Assembly (NCBI GenBank): GCA_020441345.1
Contig: JAGRMK010000039.1
Span: 1-10,466, forward strand
Direction of reading: 5' to 3'
DNA from: Paracoccaceae bacterium
GTDB taxonomy: Bacteria; Pseudomonadota; Alphaproteobacteria; Rhodobacterales; Rhodobacteraceae
Length of the DNA stretch: 10,466 nucleotides
Positions within the stretch are counted from its first letter, which is position 1, and every line of letters begins with the position of its first letter. Made by a program: the position numbers and the translations under genes. The notes under the pieces are model-generated. The model did not search any database. It was given only the letters and a program-made list of their open reading frames with translations, and was not told the origin of the DNA. This document shows positions 1-5,767 of the stretch, piece by piece.

Positions 1-1878
1 GGCGCGGCGCTCTGGCGGGTCGAGGACGCCTTCATCCGCTCGGTGCATCCGGGCCGCGCGGGCGGTGAGCCGCCGATGGGGTTGTTGCTGGACCGGACAG
101 GGATGCATTACGACCCCTCGCGTCCGTCCGATCTGGAATCGCTGCTGGCCCGGCACCCGTTGGACGACGCGCATCTGCTGGCCCGCGCGCGGTTGTGCAT
201 CGCGCGGATGCGGCACCTGCACCTGACGAAATACAACGCCCACGACCCCGACCTGCCGCCTCCCGATCCGGGCTATGTTCTGGTGCTCGACCAGGTCCGG
301 GGCGATGCCTCGCTGACCCATGGCGCCGAGGATGGCCCCCTGCCCGCCGACCGGCTGTTTCGCGAGATGCTGCTGATCGCGCAAGAGGAGAACCCCGGCG
401 CGCGGGTGTTGATCCGGGCACATCCCGAAACGCGCGGCGGCCATCGCGCAGGGCATTACGGGGCCGGTGACGCCAATCTGGATCGCGGCGGACGGGTGGG
501 TTTCGCCGACGGGGCGCATTCACCGTGGGCTCTGCTCGAAGGGGCGGTCGCGGTCTACTCCGTCTCCTCGCAAATGGGGTTCGAAGCAATCCTCGCGGGC
601 CACAAGCCACGCGTTTTTGGACAACCTTTCTATGCTGGCTGGGGATTGACGCAGGACGAACAACCGCCGCAGCGCCGCCGCCGCACGCTCACGCGCACGC
701 AACTGTTTGCCGGTGCGATGATGCTCTATCCGCTGTGGTATGATCCGCTGCGCGACCGGCTCTGCGCCCTGGAAGAGGTCATCGACCAGATGGAGGCACG
801 GCTGGCCGTCTTTCGCCAGGACCGCGCGGGCTATGTCGCCCTAGGCATGAGGCTGTGGAAACGCCCGGCCATCCAAGGGTTTCTGGGCCGTGAAACGCCG
901 GTGATCTTTGCCAGCGCCCCCGACATGGCGACGCGGATCGCAGCCGCGAAAGGGCGGCGTGTGATCGGCTGGGCCTCTGCCATGCCCGAAGGGTTCGCAG
1001 GTGTCCGGGTCGAGGACGGATTTCTGCGCTCGCGCGGGTTGGGGGCGGACCTGGTGCCGCCGCTGTCGCTGGTGCTCGATGACCTGGGCATCCACTATGA
1101 CCCGTCGCACGAAAGCCGGTTGGAGCGGTTGATCAGCGCCGCTCTGCCTCCGGGCGGGGCAGAACGGGCCGAGGCGCTGCGCGCGGCGATCCTGCGCGGC
1201 GGGGTGACGAAATATAATCTTCCCAACTCCGATACCGGGCTGGGCGCCCGCGTTACCGCGCTGCACGCCGCGCGGCCGGGCGCGCCGGTCCTGCTGGTGC
1301 CGGGACAGGTCGAAGACGATGCCTCGATCCGCTTGGGCACACACGATATCCGAACCAATCGCGCCCTGCTGGAAGCTGCGCGCGCAGCGCATCCCCAAGC
1401 GATCATCCTGTTCAAACCGCATCCCGATGTCGAAGCCGGTCTGCGCCCCGGCGCGGTGGCGGATGCCGAAGCCCTCGCCGACCTGGTCCTGCACCGGATC
1501 GACGCGGCGCAAGCCCTGACGCTGGTGGACCGGGTCTGGACGATGACGTCGGGCATCGGGTTCGAGGCGCTGTTGCGGGATGTGCCCGTGACCTGTCTGG
1601 GCACTCCGTTCTACGCGGGATGGGGTCTGACCGAGGATCGCGGCTGGGTGCCCGAGCGCCGCCGGCACATCCGCCCGCGCCCCAATCTGGACCATCTGGT
1701 GCATGCCGTGCTGATCGGATACCCGCGCTATCTCGATCCCCTGACCAACGTGCCCTGCCCACCCGAAATCGCCGTCGACCGGCTCGCCCGCGGGCAAACC
1801 GGGCGCGGCCCGCTGCGGCTGCGGGCGCTGGGTCGGCTTCAGGGCGCGCTGGCTGGGTTTGCCTGGCTCTGGCGCTAG
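1..1878 (+). CDS. kpsC: KpsC-like capsule polysaccharide Kdo-transferase (5' end missing)
   Basis: The frame is open from the first base, so the gene begins before the window; the GTG at 43 is an internal valine. 625 residues are visible, against about 675 for E. coli KpsC, so roughly 50 or more N-terminal residues are missing. The protein is two tandem copies of the capsule-synthesis fold. Matching motifs recur about 330 residues apart: RVED at 6 and 336, KYN at 77 and 404, a QV..DAS motif at 98 and 436, HPE/HPD at 141 and 474, and FYAGWGLT at 210 and 537. In the known family, KpsC is a cytoplasmic, membrane-associated enzyme that extends the beta-Kdo linker on phosphatidylglycerol, the lipid anchor of ABC-exported capsules. 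KpsS adds the first Kdo. Both modules keep their motifs, so both are probably active. Rest of the capsule locus is expected upstream; a convergent acyltransferase follows after 34 nt. Confidence 0.9.
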   Translation, partial: GAALWRVEDAFIRSVHPGRAGGEPPMGLLLDRTGMHYDPSRPSDLESLLARHPLDDAHLLARARLCIARMRHLHLTKYNAHDPDLPPPDPGYVLVLDQVRGDASLTHGAEDGPLPADRLFREMLLIAQEENPGARVLIRAHPETRGGHRAGHYGAGDANLDRGGRVGFADGAHSPWALLEGAVAVYSVSSQMGFEAILAGHKPRVFGQPFYAGWGLTQDEQPPQRRRRTLTRTQLFAGAMMLYPLWYDPLRDRLCALEEVIDQMEARLAVFRQDRAGYVALGMRLWKRPAIQGFLGRETPVIFASAPDMATRIAAAKGRRVIGWASAMPEGFAGVRVEDGFLRSRGLGADLVPPLSLVLDDLGIHYDPSHESRLERLISAALPPGGAERAEALRAAILRGGVTKYNLPNSDTGLGARVTALHAARPGAPVLLVPGQVEDDASIRLGTHDIRTNRALLEAARAAHPQAIILFKPHPDVEAGLRPGAVADAEALADLVLHRIDAAQALTLVDRVWTMTSGIGFEALLRDVPVTCLGTPFYAGWGLTEDRGWVPERRRHIRPRPNLDHLVHAVLIGYPRYLDPLTNVPCPPEIAVDRLARGQTGRGPLRLRALGRLQGALAGFAWLWR

Positions 1879-1901
1879 GCCGGTTCCGCGCACCGAGACA
1901 T

Positions 1902-1935
1902 CCGCGCGCCTCTCAGAGCTTGGGTCGGTGCGCGG
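1902..1935. terminator. Possible bidirectional hairpin between convergent genes
   Basis: A 9-bp stem (1902-1910 with 1927-1935, including one G-T wobble in one orientation) encloses a 16-nt loop. It lies between the kpsC-like stop and the acyltransferase and covers the acyltransferase stop codon. There is no T-tract on either side, so intrinsic termination is uncertain. Position between convergent genes is the main support. Confidence 0.3.
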
Positions 1936-2599
1936 CGACCCAGGCTTCTTCTTCGGATGAAAAACCGTCGGGCGACCGGCTCCAGGTGGTGTTCTCGCGC
2001 AGCACCCGCGCCGGGTTGCCGGCAACGACACAGAACGGGTCCACGGACCGGGTGACCACGCTGCCCGCCCCGACGGTGCTGCCGTCGCCAATCCGCACAT
2101 TGGGCAACACCAGTGACCGGCGGCCAAGCCAGACATGATCCCCGGTCGCGACCACGCCGCGTTCGGGGATCAAAAGCCGATCGGTGCTCAGATCGATCAA
2201 GCCGTGCTGGTCGCTGGTCTGGATGATGATTTCATCCGACCACAGGTTGTCCTCGCCGACCGTCAGGTCGGCCGCATCGGCGATAATCCGGGCAGCGTTG
2301 ATCGTGGTCCCCCGCCCGATGGCGACCCTGGCGTCGCGCCACAGGTTGATCTGTGCCACGACAGGCCCCGCCGAAGCCACCACGCAAGAGGCCGGCCCCG
2401 GCCCGACGCCAATCACAACATTGCCCCGGAAGCTGTCGGCGGTGAACCGGATCGTCACATGTCGCGGCGCCTGGATCCCGCCAAGGGCGCGCAGCCGGAT
2501 CTTGCCCCGCGCCTCGGGCACGCAAGACACGGTGCCGCGGATCACCCGGTCCCGGACCGGATCCTCAAGAAACTCCTGCGCATCATAGATCTCGGTCAC
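1913..2599 (-). CDS. Left-handed beta-helix (hexapeptide-repeat) acyltransferase
   Basis: This 228-residue protein is a transferase of the hexapeptide-repeat class (LbetaH fold). These are usually trimeric and move acetyl or other acyl groups from CoA to sugars or amino sugars. Imperfect hexapeptide turns run from about residue 60 to 185. The late part, GDHVWLG (153-159), then IGDGSTVGAGSVVT (170-183), then AGNPARVL (193-200), is typical of the WbbJ/CatB/maltose O-acetyltransferase group. His132 in SDQHG is the likely catalytic base. The start is GTG at 2599: a TGA lies in frame 15 nt upstream, and GAAGAG stands 6 nt before the GTG. The gene faces kpsC and stands alone, with 295 nt of non-coding DNA upstream. 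Inference: it O-acetylates a capsule or other surface polysaccharide. The substrate cannot be read from the sequence. Confidence 0.85.
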   Translation of the reverse strand: MTEIYDAQEFLEDPVRDRVIRGTVSCVPEARGKIRLRALGGIQAPRHVTIRFTADSFRGNVVIGVGPGPASCVVASAGPVVAQINLWRDARVAIGRGTTINAARIIADAADLTVGEDNLWSDEIIIQTSDQHGLIDLSTDRLLIPERGVVATGDHVWLGRRSLVLPNVRIGDGSTVGAGSVVTRSVDPFCVVAGNPARVLRENTTWSRSPDGFSSEEEAWVAAHRPKL

Positions 2600-2643
2600 A
2601 TGTAGCTCTTCTCATCGATGCCGCGGCGATGGTCCGGCCAATC

Positions 2644-2682
2644 CGGGGGCGGCGCCATTCGGGCTATCGAGTGATGCCCCCG
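2644..2682. repeat. Inverted repeat, 7-bp GC stem
   Basis: CGGGGGC at 2644-2650 is the exact reverse complement of GCCCCCG at 2676-2682, with a 25-nt loop. It sits about 45-80 nt upstream of the acyltransferase start and next to a second hairpin. It could be a leader structure or an operator; the long loop makes it weak alone. Confidence 0.35.
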
Positions 2683-2687
2683 ACCCG

Positions 2688-2718
2688 CCCGATACGTCAA
2701 GCTCGACGCAGTATCGGG
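2688..2718. repeat. Inverted repeat, perfect 8-bp stem
   Basis: CCCGATAC at 2688-2695 pairs exactly with GTATCGGG at 2711-2718. Inside the 15-nt loop, GTC (2696-2698) and GAC (2705-2707) can extend the stem past a bulge. It lies about 90-120 nt upstream of the acyltransferase start. It may be a regulator site or a leader hairpin; no T-tract follows on either strand. Confidence 0.4.
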
Positions 2719-2864
2719 TCTGACGCGCGCGTCACGGGGGATCACGCCGCGCTAGAATACACGTTTGCGTGACCTGGCCATGCCGCGCGCCGGATCAAAC
2801 GCACAAGCTGTGCACATATCAAAGTGTGGTCGCGGCTGGGAAACCGACGCGGCCGTCGCAGCGG

Positions 2865-2879
2865 CGGGGCTGTGCCCCG
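2865..2879 (-). terminator. Candidate hairpin after the lipoprotein gene
   Basis: CGGGGC (2865-2870) and GCCCCG (2874-2879) form a perfect 6-bp GC stem with a 3-nt loop, 15 nt past the TAA stop of the lipoprotein gene. A T-tract is missing, so this would be a weak or factor-assisted terminator. Confidence 0.35.
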
Positions 2880-2894
2880 AGATCGCCGCGCGCT

Positions 2895-3377
2895 TTAAAG
2901 CGAATCGCGGGGAACCGGGACGAGGCCCAGCAGTTGCGCGGCCTCAAGCGACAGGATCCCGCTGTCCAGACCCTGCGGCGCCTGGAACTGGCGCACCGCA
3001 TCGGCGGTCGCCTCGTCCGTCTCGCCGGTGATCGGACCCGAATAATGCCCGCGTGCCTGAAGCGCACGTTGCAGCGAGGCGGTGAAGTCACCGGCCATCT
3101 GATCCGGGCACGGCACCGCGAAGAGCCGATCCTCGGCGGGGCGCACCACAACTTCGCTGGGTTCTTGCGCGCCACCCGGCCCGGTTGGCGTGAACCGGGT
3201 TTCCAGCACGGCGGGCACCCGGTCGGTCGCCCAACAGGCGTCCGAGGGGATCGTGCTGAACGGGGCCTGCACGGGTTCTGCGCGACGCACTTCGGGCTCC
3301 GAGGTGCCAGTTTGGCACGCGGCGAGCGCGACGAGCAGAACAAACGGGGCAAGGCATCGGGACATGGCGGGTCTCAT
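2895..3377 (-). CDS. Small lipoprotein with C-terminal peptidoglycan-binding domain
   Basis: A 160-residue envelope protein. A short basic N terminus and hydrophobic stretch (about residues 7-20) lead to a lipobox LAAC with Cys21 as the lipidation site, so it is predicted to be exported and anchored by signal peptidase II. The C terminus (about 97-152) resembles a PG_binding_1 domain: SLQRALQARG, a GPITGE turn, and AVRQFQ. Between them a DACWATD segment (Cys48) and a VPCP segment (Cys90) could form a disulfide; I associate this pairing with related Rhodobacteraceae proteins, from memory. I chose ATG at 3377 because GGAAG stands 5 nt before it. GTG at 3389 in the same frame would put extra residues before the signal, and ATG at 3365 would leave a very short one. 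No catalytic domain is seen, so a structural or scaffold role at the cell wall is the likeliest. It diverges from the ferredoxin gene. Confidence 0.8.
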   Translation of the reverse strand: MRPAMSRCLAPFVLLVALAACQTGTSEPEVRRAEPVQAPFSTIPSDACWATDRVPAVLETRFTPTGPGGAQEPSEVVVRPAEDRLFAVPCPDQMAGDFTASLQRALQARGHYSGPITGETDEATADAVRQFQAPQGLDSGILSLEAAQLLGLVPVPRDSL

Positions 3378-3382
3378 GGCGG

Positions 3383-3387
3383 CTTCC
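3383..3387 (-). promoter_or_regulatory. Ribosome binding site deciding the lipoprotein start
   Basis: GGAAG on the - strand lies 5 nt before ATG 3377-3375. It overlaps the alternative upstream GTG (3389-3387), which makes the ATG the better start. Confidence 0.5.
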
Positions 3388-3609
3388 ACGGGGCGAATCG
3401 GCCGTTGATCGCCGATCGCGAGACCTGTTTCGCGCCCAATCGGGGCGAATTGCGGGCAGCATCACGACCGGCAGGCGGCGCAACGGGACCCATTTCGCGG
3501 CACCCCGACCGACCGGCCATCACCCGCCACGCCGCGCGCGTGGCTCTGGTCAAACTGGGTCCGGTCGCATATGTGAAAGGTCGAAAAAGCCACAGTCGAG
3601 ACGGATCAC

Positions 3610-3613
3610 GAGG
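3610..3613 (+). promoter_or_regulatory. Ribosome binding site of the ferredoxin gene
   Basis: GAGG stands 5 nt before the ATG at 3619 and supports that start. Confidence 0.55.
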
Positions 3614-3618
3614 CACAT

Positions 3619-3942
3619 ATGGTCAAGATTACTTATATCGAGTTCAACGGCACCGAGCATGTCGTGGATGTCGCCCCCGGCCTGACGGTCATGGAGGGCG
3701 CGCGCGACAATGGCATCGACGGGATCGAGGCCGATTGCGGCGGTGCCTGTGCCTGTTCGACCTGTCACGTCTACGTGGATGCGGCCTGGGTAGAGAAGCT
3801 GCCTGCAAAGGACGCAATGGAAGAAGATATGCTGGACTTCGCTTATGAACCCGATCCGGCGACCTCGCGCCTGACCTGCCAGATCAAGGTCACGCCCGAG
3901 CTGGACGGTCTGGTCGTGCGCATGCCCGAACGGCAGATCTGA
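3619..3942 (+). CDS. Adrenodoxin-type [2Fe-2S] ferredoxin
   Basis: A 107-residue soluble electron carrier of full family length. The cluster ligands follow the vertebrate/ISC-type pattern C-x5-C-x2-C-x37-C: Cys40, Cys46, Cys49 and Cys87, with an extra Cys44 inside the loop. The acidic helix region around residues 65-79 (MEEDMLDFAYEPD) matches the partner-docking surface of adrenodoxin, putidaredoxin and Rhodobacter capsulatus FdVI. Such ferredoxins pass single electrons to Fe-S cluster assembly or cytochrome P450 systems. No isc/suf genes, reductase or P450 lie beside it here, so the partner is unknown. It is the first gene of a + strand run; the next gene starts 4 nt after its stop, so the two are likely co-transcribed. 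Confidence 0.92.
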   Translation: MVKITYIEFNGTEHVVDVAPGLTVMEGARDNGIDGIEADCGGACACSTCHVYVDAAWVEKLPAKDAMEEDMLDFAYEPDPATSRLTCQIKVTPELDGLVVRMPERQI

Positions 3943-3946
3943 TCGC

Positions 3947-5041
3947 ATGGCCATCCCGGTTCGCAAGCAGATACAGATCTGGGGGGCTTTCGCCGCCCTG
4001 CTGATCCTGGTGCTGTGGCAACTGGGCAATGTCATAATGCCCTTCATCCTGGGCATGGCCGTGGCCTATTTCCTCGACCCGGTCGCGGATCGGCTGCAGC
4101 AGATGGGCATGAACCGGGTGTTTGCGACGGTCACGATCTCGGTGGCGATGGCGCTGCTCTTCGTGATCGGTGTATTGCTCATCGTGCCGCTATTGATCGA
4201 ACAGACCCGCTCGCTTGCCGGCATCGCACCGCAGCTTTTCGAACAGCTGACCACCCTGCTGACCGAACGTTTCCCGTCGCTGATGGATGCCGATTCGACC
4301 GTGCGCCAGTCGCTGCGCTCGCTGGGCGAGGCGATCCAGTCGCGCGGCGGCGAAGTGGTGAACGCGGTTCTGGGTTCGGCCGCCTCGGTGCTCAATATCG
4401 CGATGATCCTGATCGTGGTGCCGGTGGTGGCGTTCTACATGCTGCTCGACTGGGATCCGATGGTCGCCCGTATCGACGCGTTGTTACCGCGCGAACACGC
4501 GCCGGTGATCCGCGACGTGGCCAGAGAGATCAACCGCACGGTGGCATCCTTCATTCGCGGCATGGGCAGCGTGTGCCTGGTCATGGGGGTGTTCTATGCT
4601 GTGGCGCTGATGGCTGTTGGGCTCCAGTTCGGCCTGGTGATCGGCGCCGTTGCCGGGCTGGTGACATTCATTCCCTATGTCGGGGCGATTCTGGGCGGTG
4701 TGCTGGCGATTGGCCTTGCGCTGTTCCAGTTCTGGGGCGACTGGCTGTCGGTCGGGCTGGTGGCGGCGGTGTTCGTCGCTGGCCAGATGATCGAGGGCAA
4801 CGTGCTGACACCCAAGCTGGTTGGCCGCTCGGTCGGGCTGCACCCGGTCTGGCTGATCCTTGCGCTGGCGGTGTTCGGCTCGTTGTTCGGTTTCGTCGGC
4901 ATGTTGGTCGCGGTGCCGGTAGCGGCCTCGATGGGCGTGGTGATCCGGCGCGCGACCCAAGCCTATCTCGCCAGCGCGCTCTATCAAGGCCCCGCGCAGA
5001 TGTCCGAGGGATCCGATGATGGCCGACCGGACCAGGGCTGA
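3947..5041 (+). CDS. AI-2E/PerM-family polytopic membrane protein
   Basis: This 364-residue inner-membrane protein belongs to the AI-2E exporter superfamily (PerM, formerly UPF0118). Hydrophobic segments occur near residues 12-44 (two), 60-85, 145-168, 203-230, 232-262, 263-285 and 300-335. A long amphipathic region lies between the third and fourth segments, as usual for the family. Conserved blocks include FIPYVGAILGG from 241 and GNVLTPKLVG from 284, followed by a glycine-rich VGMLVAVPVAA segment. Members have been linked to export of autoinducer-2 or to ion antiport, but most are uncharacterised and the substrate here is unknown. Start: ATG 4 nt after the ferredoxin stop, with only a weak upstream RBS, suggesting translational coupling. 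Its last 26 nt overlap the next gene. Confidence 0.9.
   Translation: MAIPVRKQIQIWGAFAALLILVLWQLGNVIMPFILGMAVAYFLDPVADRLQQMGMNRVFATVTISVAMALLFVIGVLLIVPLLIEQTRSLAGIAPQLFEQLTTLLTERFPSLMDADSTVRQSLRSLGEAIQSRGGEVVNAVLGSAASVLNIAMILIVVPVVAFYMLLDWDPMVARIDALLPREHAPVIRDVAREINRTVASFIRGMGSVCLVMGVFYAVALMAVGLQFGLVIGAVAGLVTFIPYVGAILGGVLAIGLALFQFWGDWLSVGLVAAVFVAGQMIEGNVLTPKLVGRSVGLHPVWLILALAVFGSLFGFVGMLVAVPVAASMGVVIRRATQAYLASALYQGPAQMSEGSDDGRPDQG
5006..5011 (+). promoter_or_regulatory. Ribosome binding site of the HdaA-like gene, inside the preceding gene
   Basis: GAGGGA lies 4 nt before ATG 5016 and 7 nt before the in-frame ATG 5019. Either codon could be used; the site lies inside the coding region of the membrane protein gene. 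Confidence 0.5.
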
Positions 5042-5726
5042 ACAGATCCCCTTCGACCTGCCGCGCGCGCCCGCGATGGGCCGGGACGATTTCCTCAAGG
5101 CACCGTCGAATGCGCTGGCCCTTGCGGCTGTCGAGGCCCCGGCCGGATTGCCCGCCGGGATCCTGGTGCTGATCGGCCCCGAGGGATCGGGCAAGACCCA
5201 TCTCGCGCATGTCTGGGCGCAGGCCAACGATGCGCGCTGGCTGGATGCCCGTCGCCTGGCAGGGGATCTGCCGGGCATTCTGGCCGATAACAGCCTGCGC
5301 ACGCTGGCCATAGACGACGCCGCGCAGATTGCCGGCACGAGCGGCGAAGAGGCCCTGTTTCATCTGGTCAACCACCTGCGGGGGCGCGGACAGTTGCTGC
5401 TGACCGCGCGCGTACCGGTGCGCGACTGGGGGCTGACCCTGCCGGATCTGGTCTCGCGGCTAACGGCGGCGGCGCATGTCGCATTGGCCGAACCCGACGA
5501 GGCCTTGCTGGGCGCGGTGCTGGTCAAGCTGTTCGGCGACCGCCAGATCCGCGTTCAGCCGGTGCTGATCGACTATCTGCTGGGCCGCATGGAGCGATCG
5601 CTGGCGGCGGCGGGAGATATCGTGGCGCGGCTCGACGCGCAGGCGCTGACGCTCGGCCGCCCTATCACCCGTGCGCTGGCGCAAGACGTGCTGGCGCAAC
5701 ACCCCGACCCCGACGACACCGCATGA
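5016..5726 (+). CDS. hdaA: HdaA-like DnaA-family AAA+ regulator of replication initiation
   Basis: A 236-residue DnaA-related ATPase without the DnaA DNA-binding domain IV, the expected shape and size for Hda/HdaA. Near the N terminus QIPFDL (10-15) fits a beta-clamp-binding motif like the QLSLPL of E. coli Hda. Walker A is GPEGSGKT (54-61), Walker B is around LAIDD (97-101), and Arg148 in DLVSRL is a candidate arginine finger. In the known family, clamp-bound Hda stimulates ATP hydrolysis by DnaA after initiation and so prevents re-initiation. The gene overlaps the membrane protein gene by 26 nt and precedes ppk1 by 41 nt, an order I associate with Rhodobacteraceae from memory. Its stop codon lies in a 10-bp tandem repeat. 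An accessory DnaA-like protein with another role is possible but less likely. Confidence 0.85.
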   Translation: MMADRTRAEQIPFDLPRAPAMGRDDFLKAPSNALALAAVEAPAGLPAGILVLIGPEGSGKTHLAHVWAQANDARWLDARRLAGDLPGILADNSLRTLAIDDAAQIAGTSGEEALFHLVNHLRGRGQLLLTARVPVRDWGLTLPDLVSRLTAAAHVALAEPDEALLGAVLVKLFGDRQIRVQPVLIDYLLGRMERSLAAAGDIVARLDAQALTLGRPITRALAQDVLAQHPDPDDTA

Positions 5727-5742
5727 CACCGCATGACACCGC
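5715..5742 (+). repeat. 10-bp tandem repeat, 2.8 copies, across the hdaA stop
   Basis: GACACCGCAT occurs at 5715-5724 and 5725-5734, followed by GACACCGC at 5735-5742. The hdaA TGA is 5724-5726, at the junction of the first two units. A run of seven C (5742-5748) follows directly. The array ends 25 nt before the ppk1 ATG. Confidence 0.9.
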
Positions 5743-5767
5743 CCCCCCGACGCAGTAGTGTTCCGAC

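Larger units (their letters stand above)
2600..2894. other. Intergenic region between two - strand genes, with inverted repeats
   Basis: This 295-nt stretch separates the lipoprotein gene stop from the acyltransferase start, both on the - strand. No convincing coding frame is seen. It should hold the lipoprotein transcript end and the acyltransferase promoter and leader. I could not find a - strand sigma-70 promoter with good boxes and spacing; a TATTCT-like hexamer (2754-2759, - strand) has no good -35 partner. Four dyads stand out: 2644-2682, 2688-2718, an imperfect one at 2801-2813, and 2865-2879. Confidence 0.6.
3378..3618. other. Divergent intergenic region, lipoprotein / ferredoxin
   Basis: These 241 nt must contain promoters for both diverging genes. 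I see no confident sigma-70 pair. The sequence just before the ferredoxin (about 3549-3580) has a TGGTCA-like and a CATATG-like hexamer with poor spacing. Visible structure includes a direct repeat GGGGCGAAT at 3390-3398 and 3442-3450, an inverted repeat ATCGGC/GCCGAT at 3397-3402 and 3411-3416, and CGCCC/GGGCG at 3433-3437 and 3443-3447. No believable small gene is present. Confidence 0.55.

Noticed and set aside
841..2136. A 431-codon open frame on the - strand, antisense to kpsC
   Set aside because: High-GC shadow frame: its composition is biased to Arg, Gln, Gly and His, no domain is recognisable, and it crosses two well-supported genes.
2135..2605. A + strand open frame opposite the acyltransferase
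   Set aside because: The - strand frame has clear hexapeptide repeats; this one is Pro/Asp/Arg-rich without a motif.
2891..2902. Perfect 12-bp palindrome CGCTTTAAAGCG
   Set aside because: It covers the last codons and stop of the lipoprotein gene and has no loop, so it is a poor hairpin; a regulator site is possible but unsupported.
3374..3616. A possible small - strand gene in the divergent intergenic region
   Set aside because: It ends at the lipoprotein start and its Arg/Pro-rich product has no motif or signal; probably chance coding in GC-rich DNA.
2765..3848. + strand open frames running through the lipoprotein gene and the intergenic regions
   Set aside because: They overlap the lipobox lipoprotein and the ferredoxin in wrong frames, have no RBS and no recognisable domain.
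4015..5019. A long + strand frame inside the membrane protein gene
   Set aside because: Out-of-frame, Arg/Gly-rich translation without hydrophobic segments; the overlapping frame is a coherent AI-2E/PerM protein.
5715..5742. The tandem repeat as a CRISPR or integration array
   Set aside because: Units are 10 bp, directly adjacent and without spacers; this is a simple tandem repeat.
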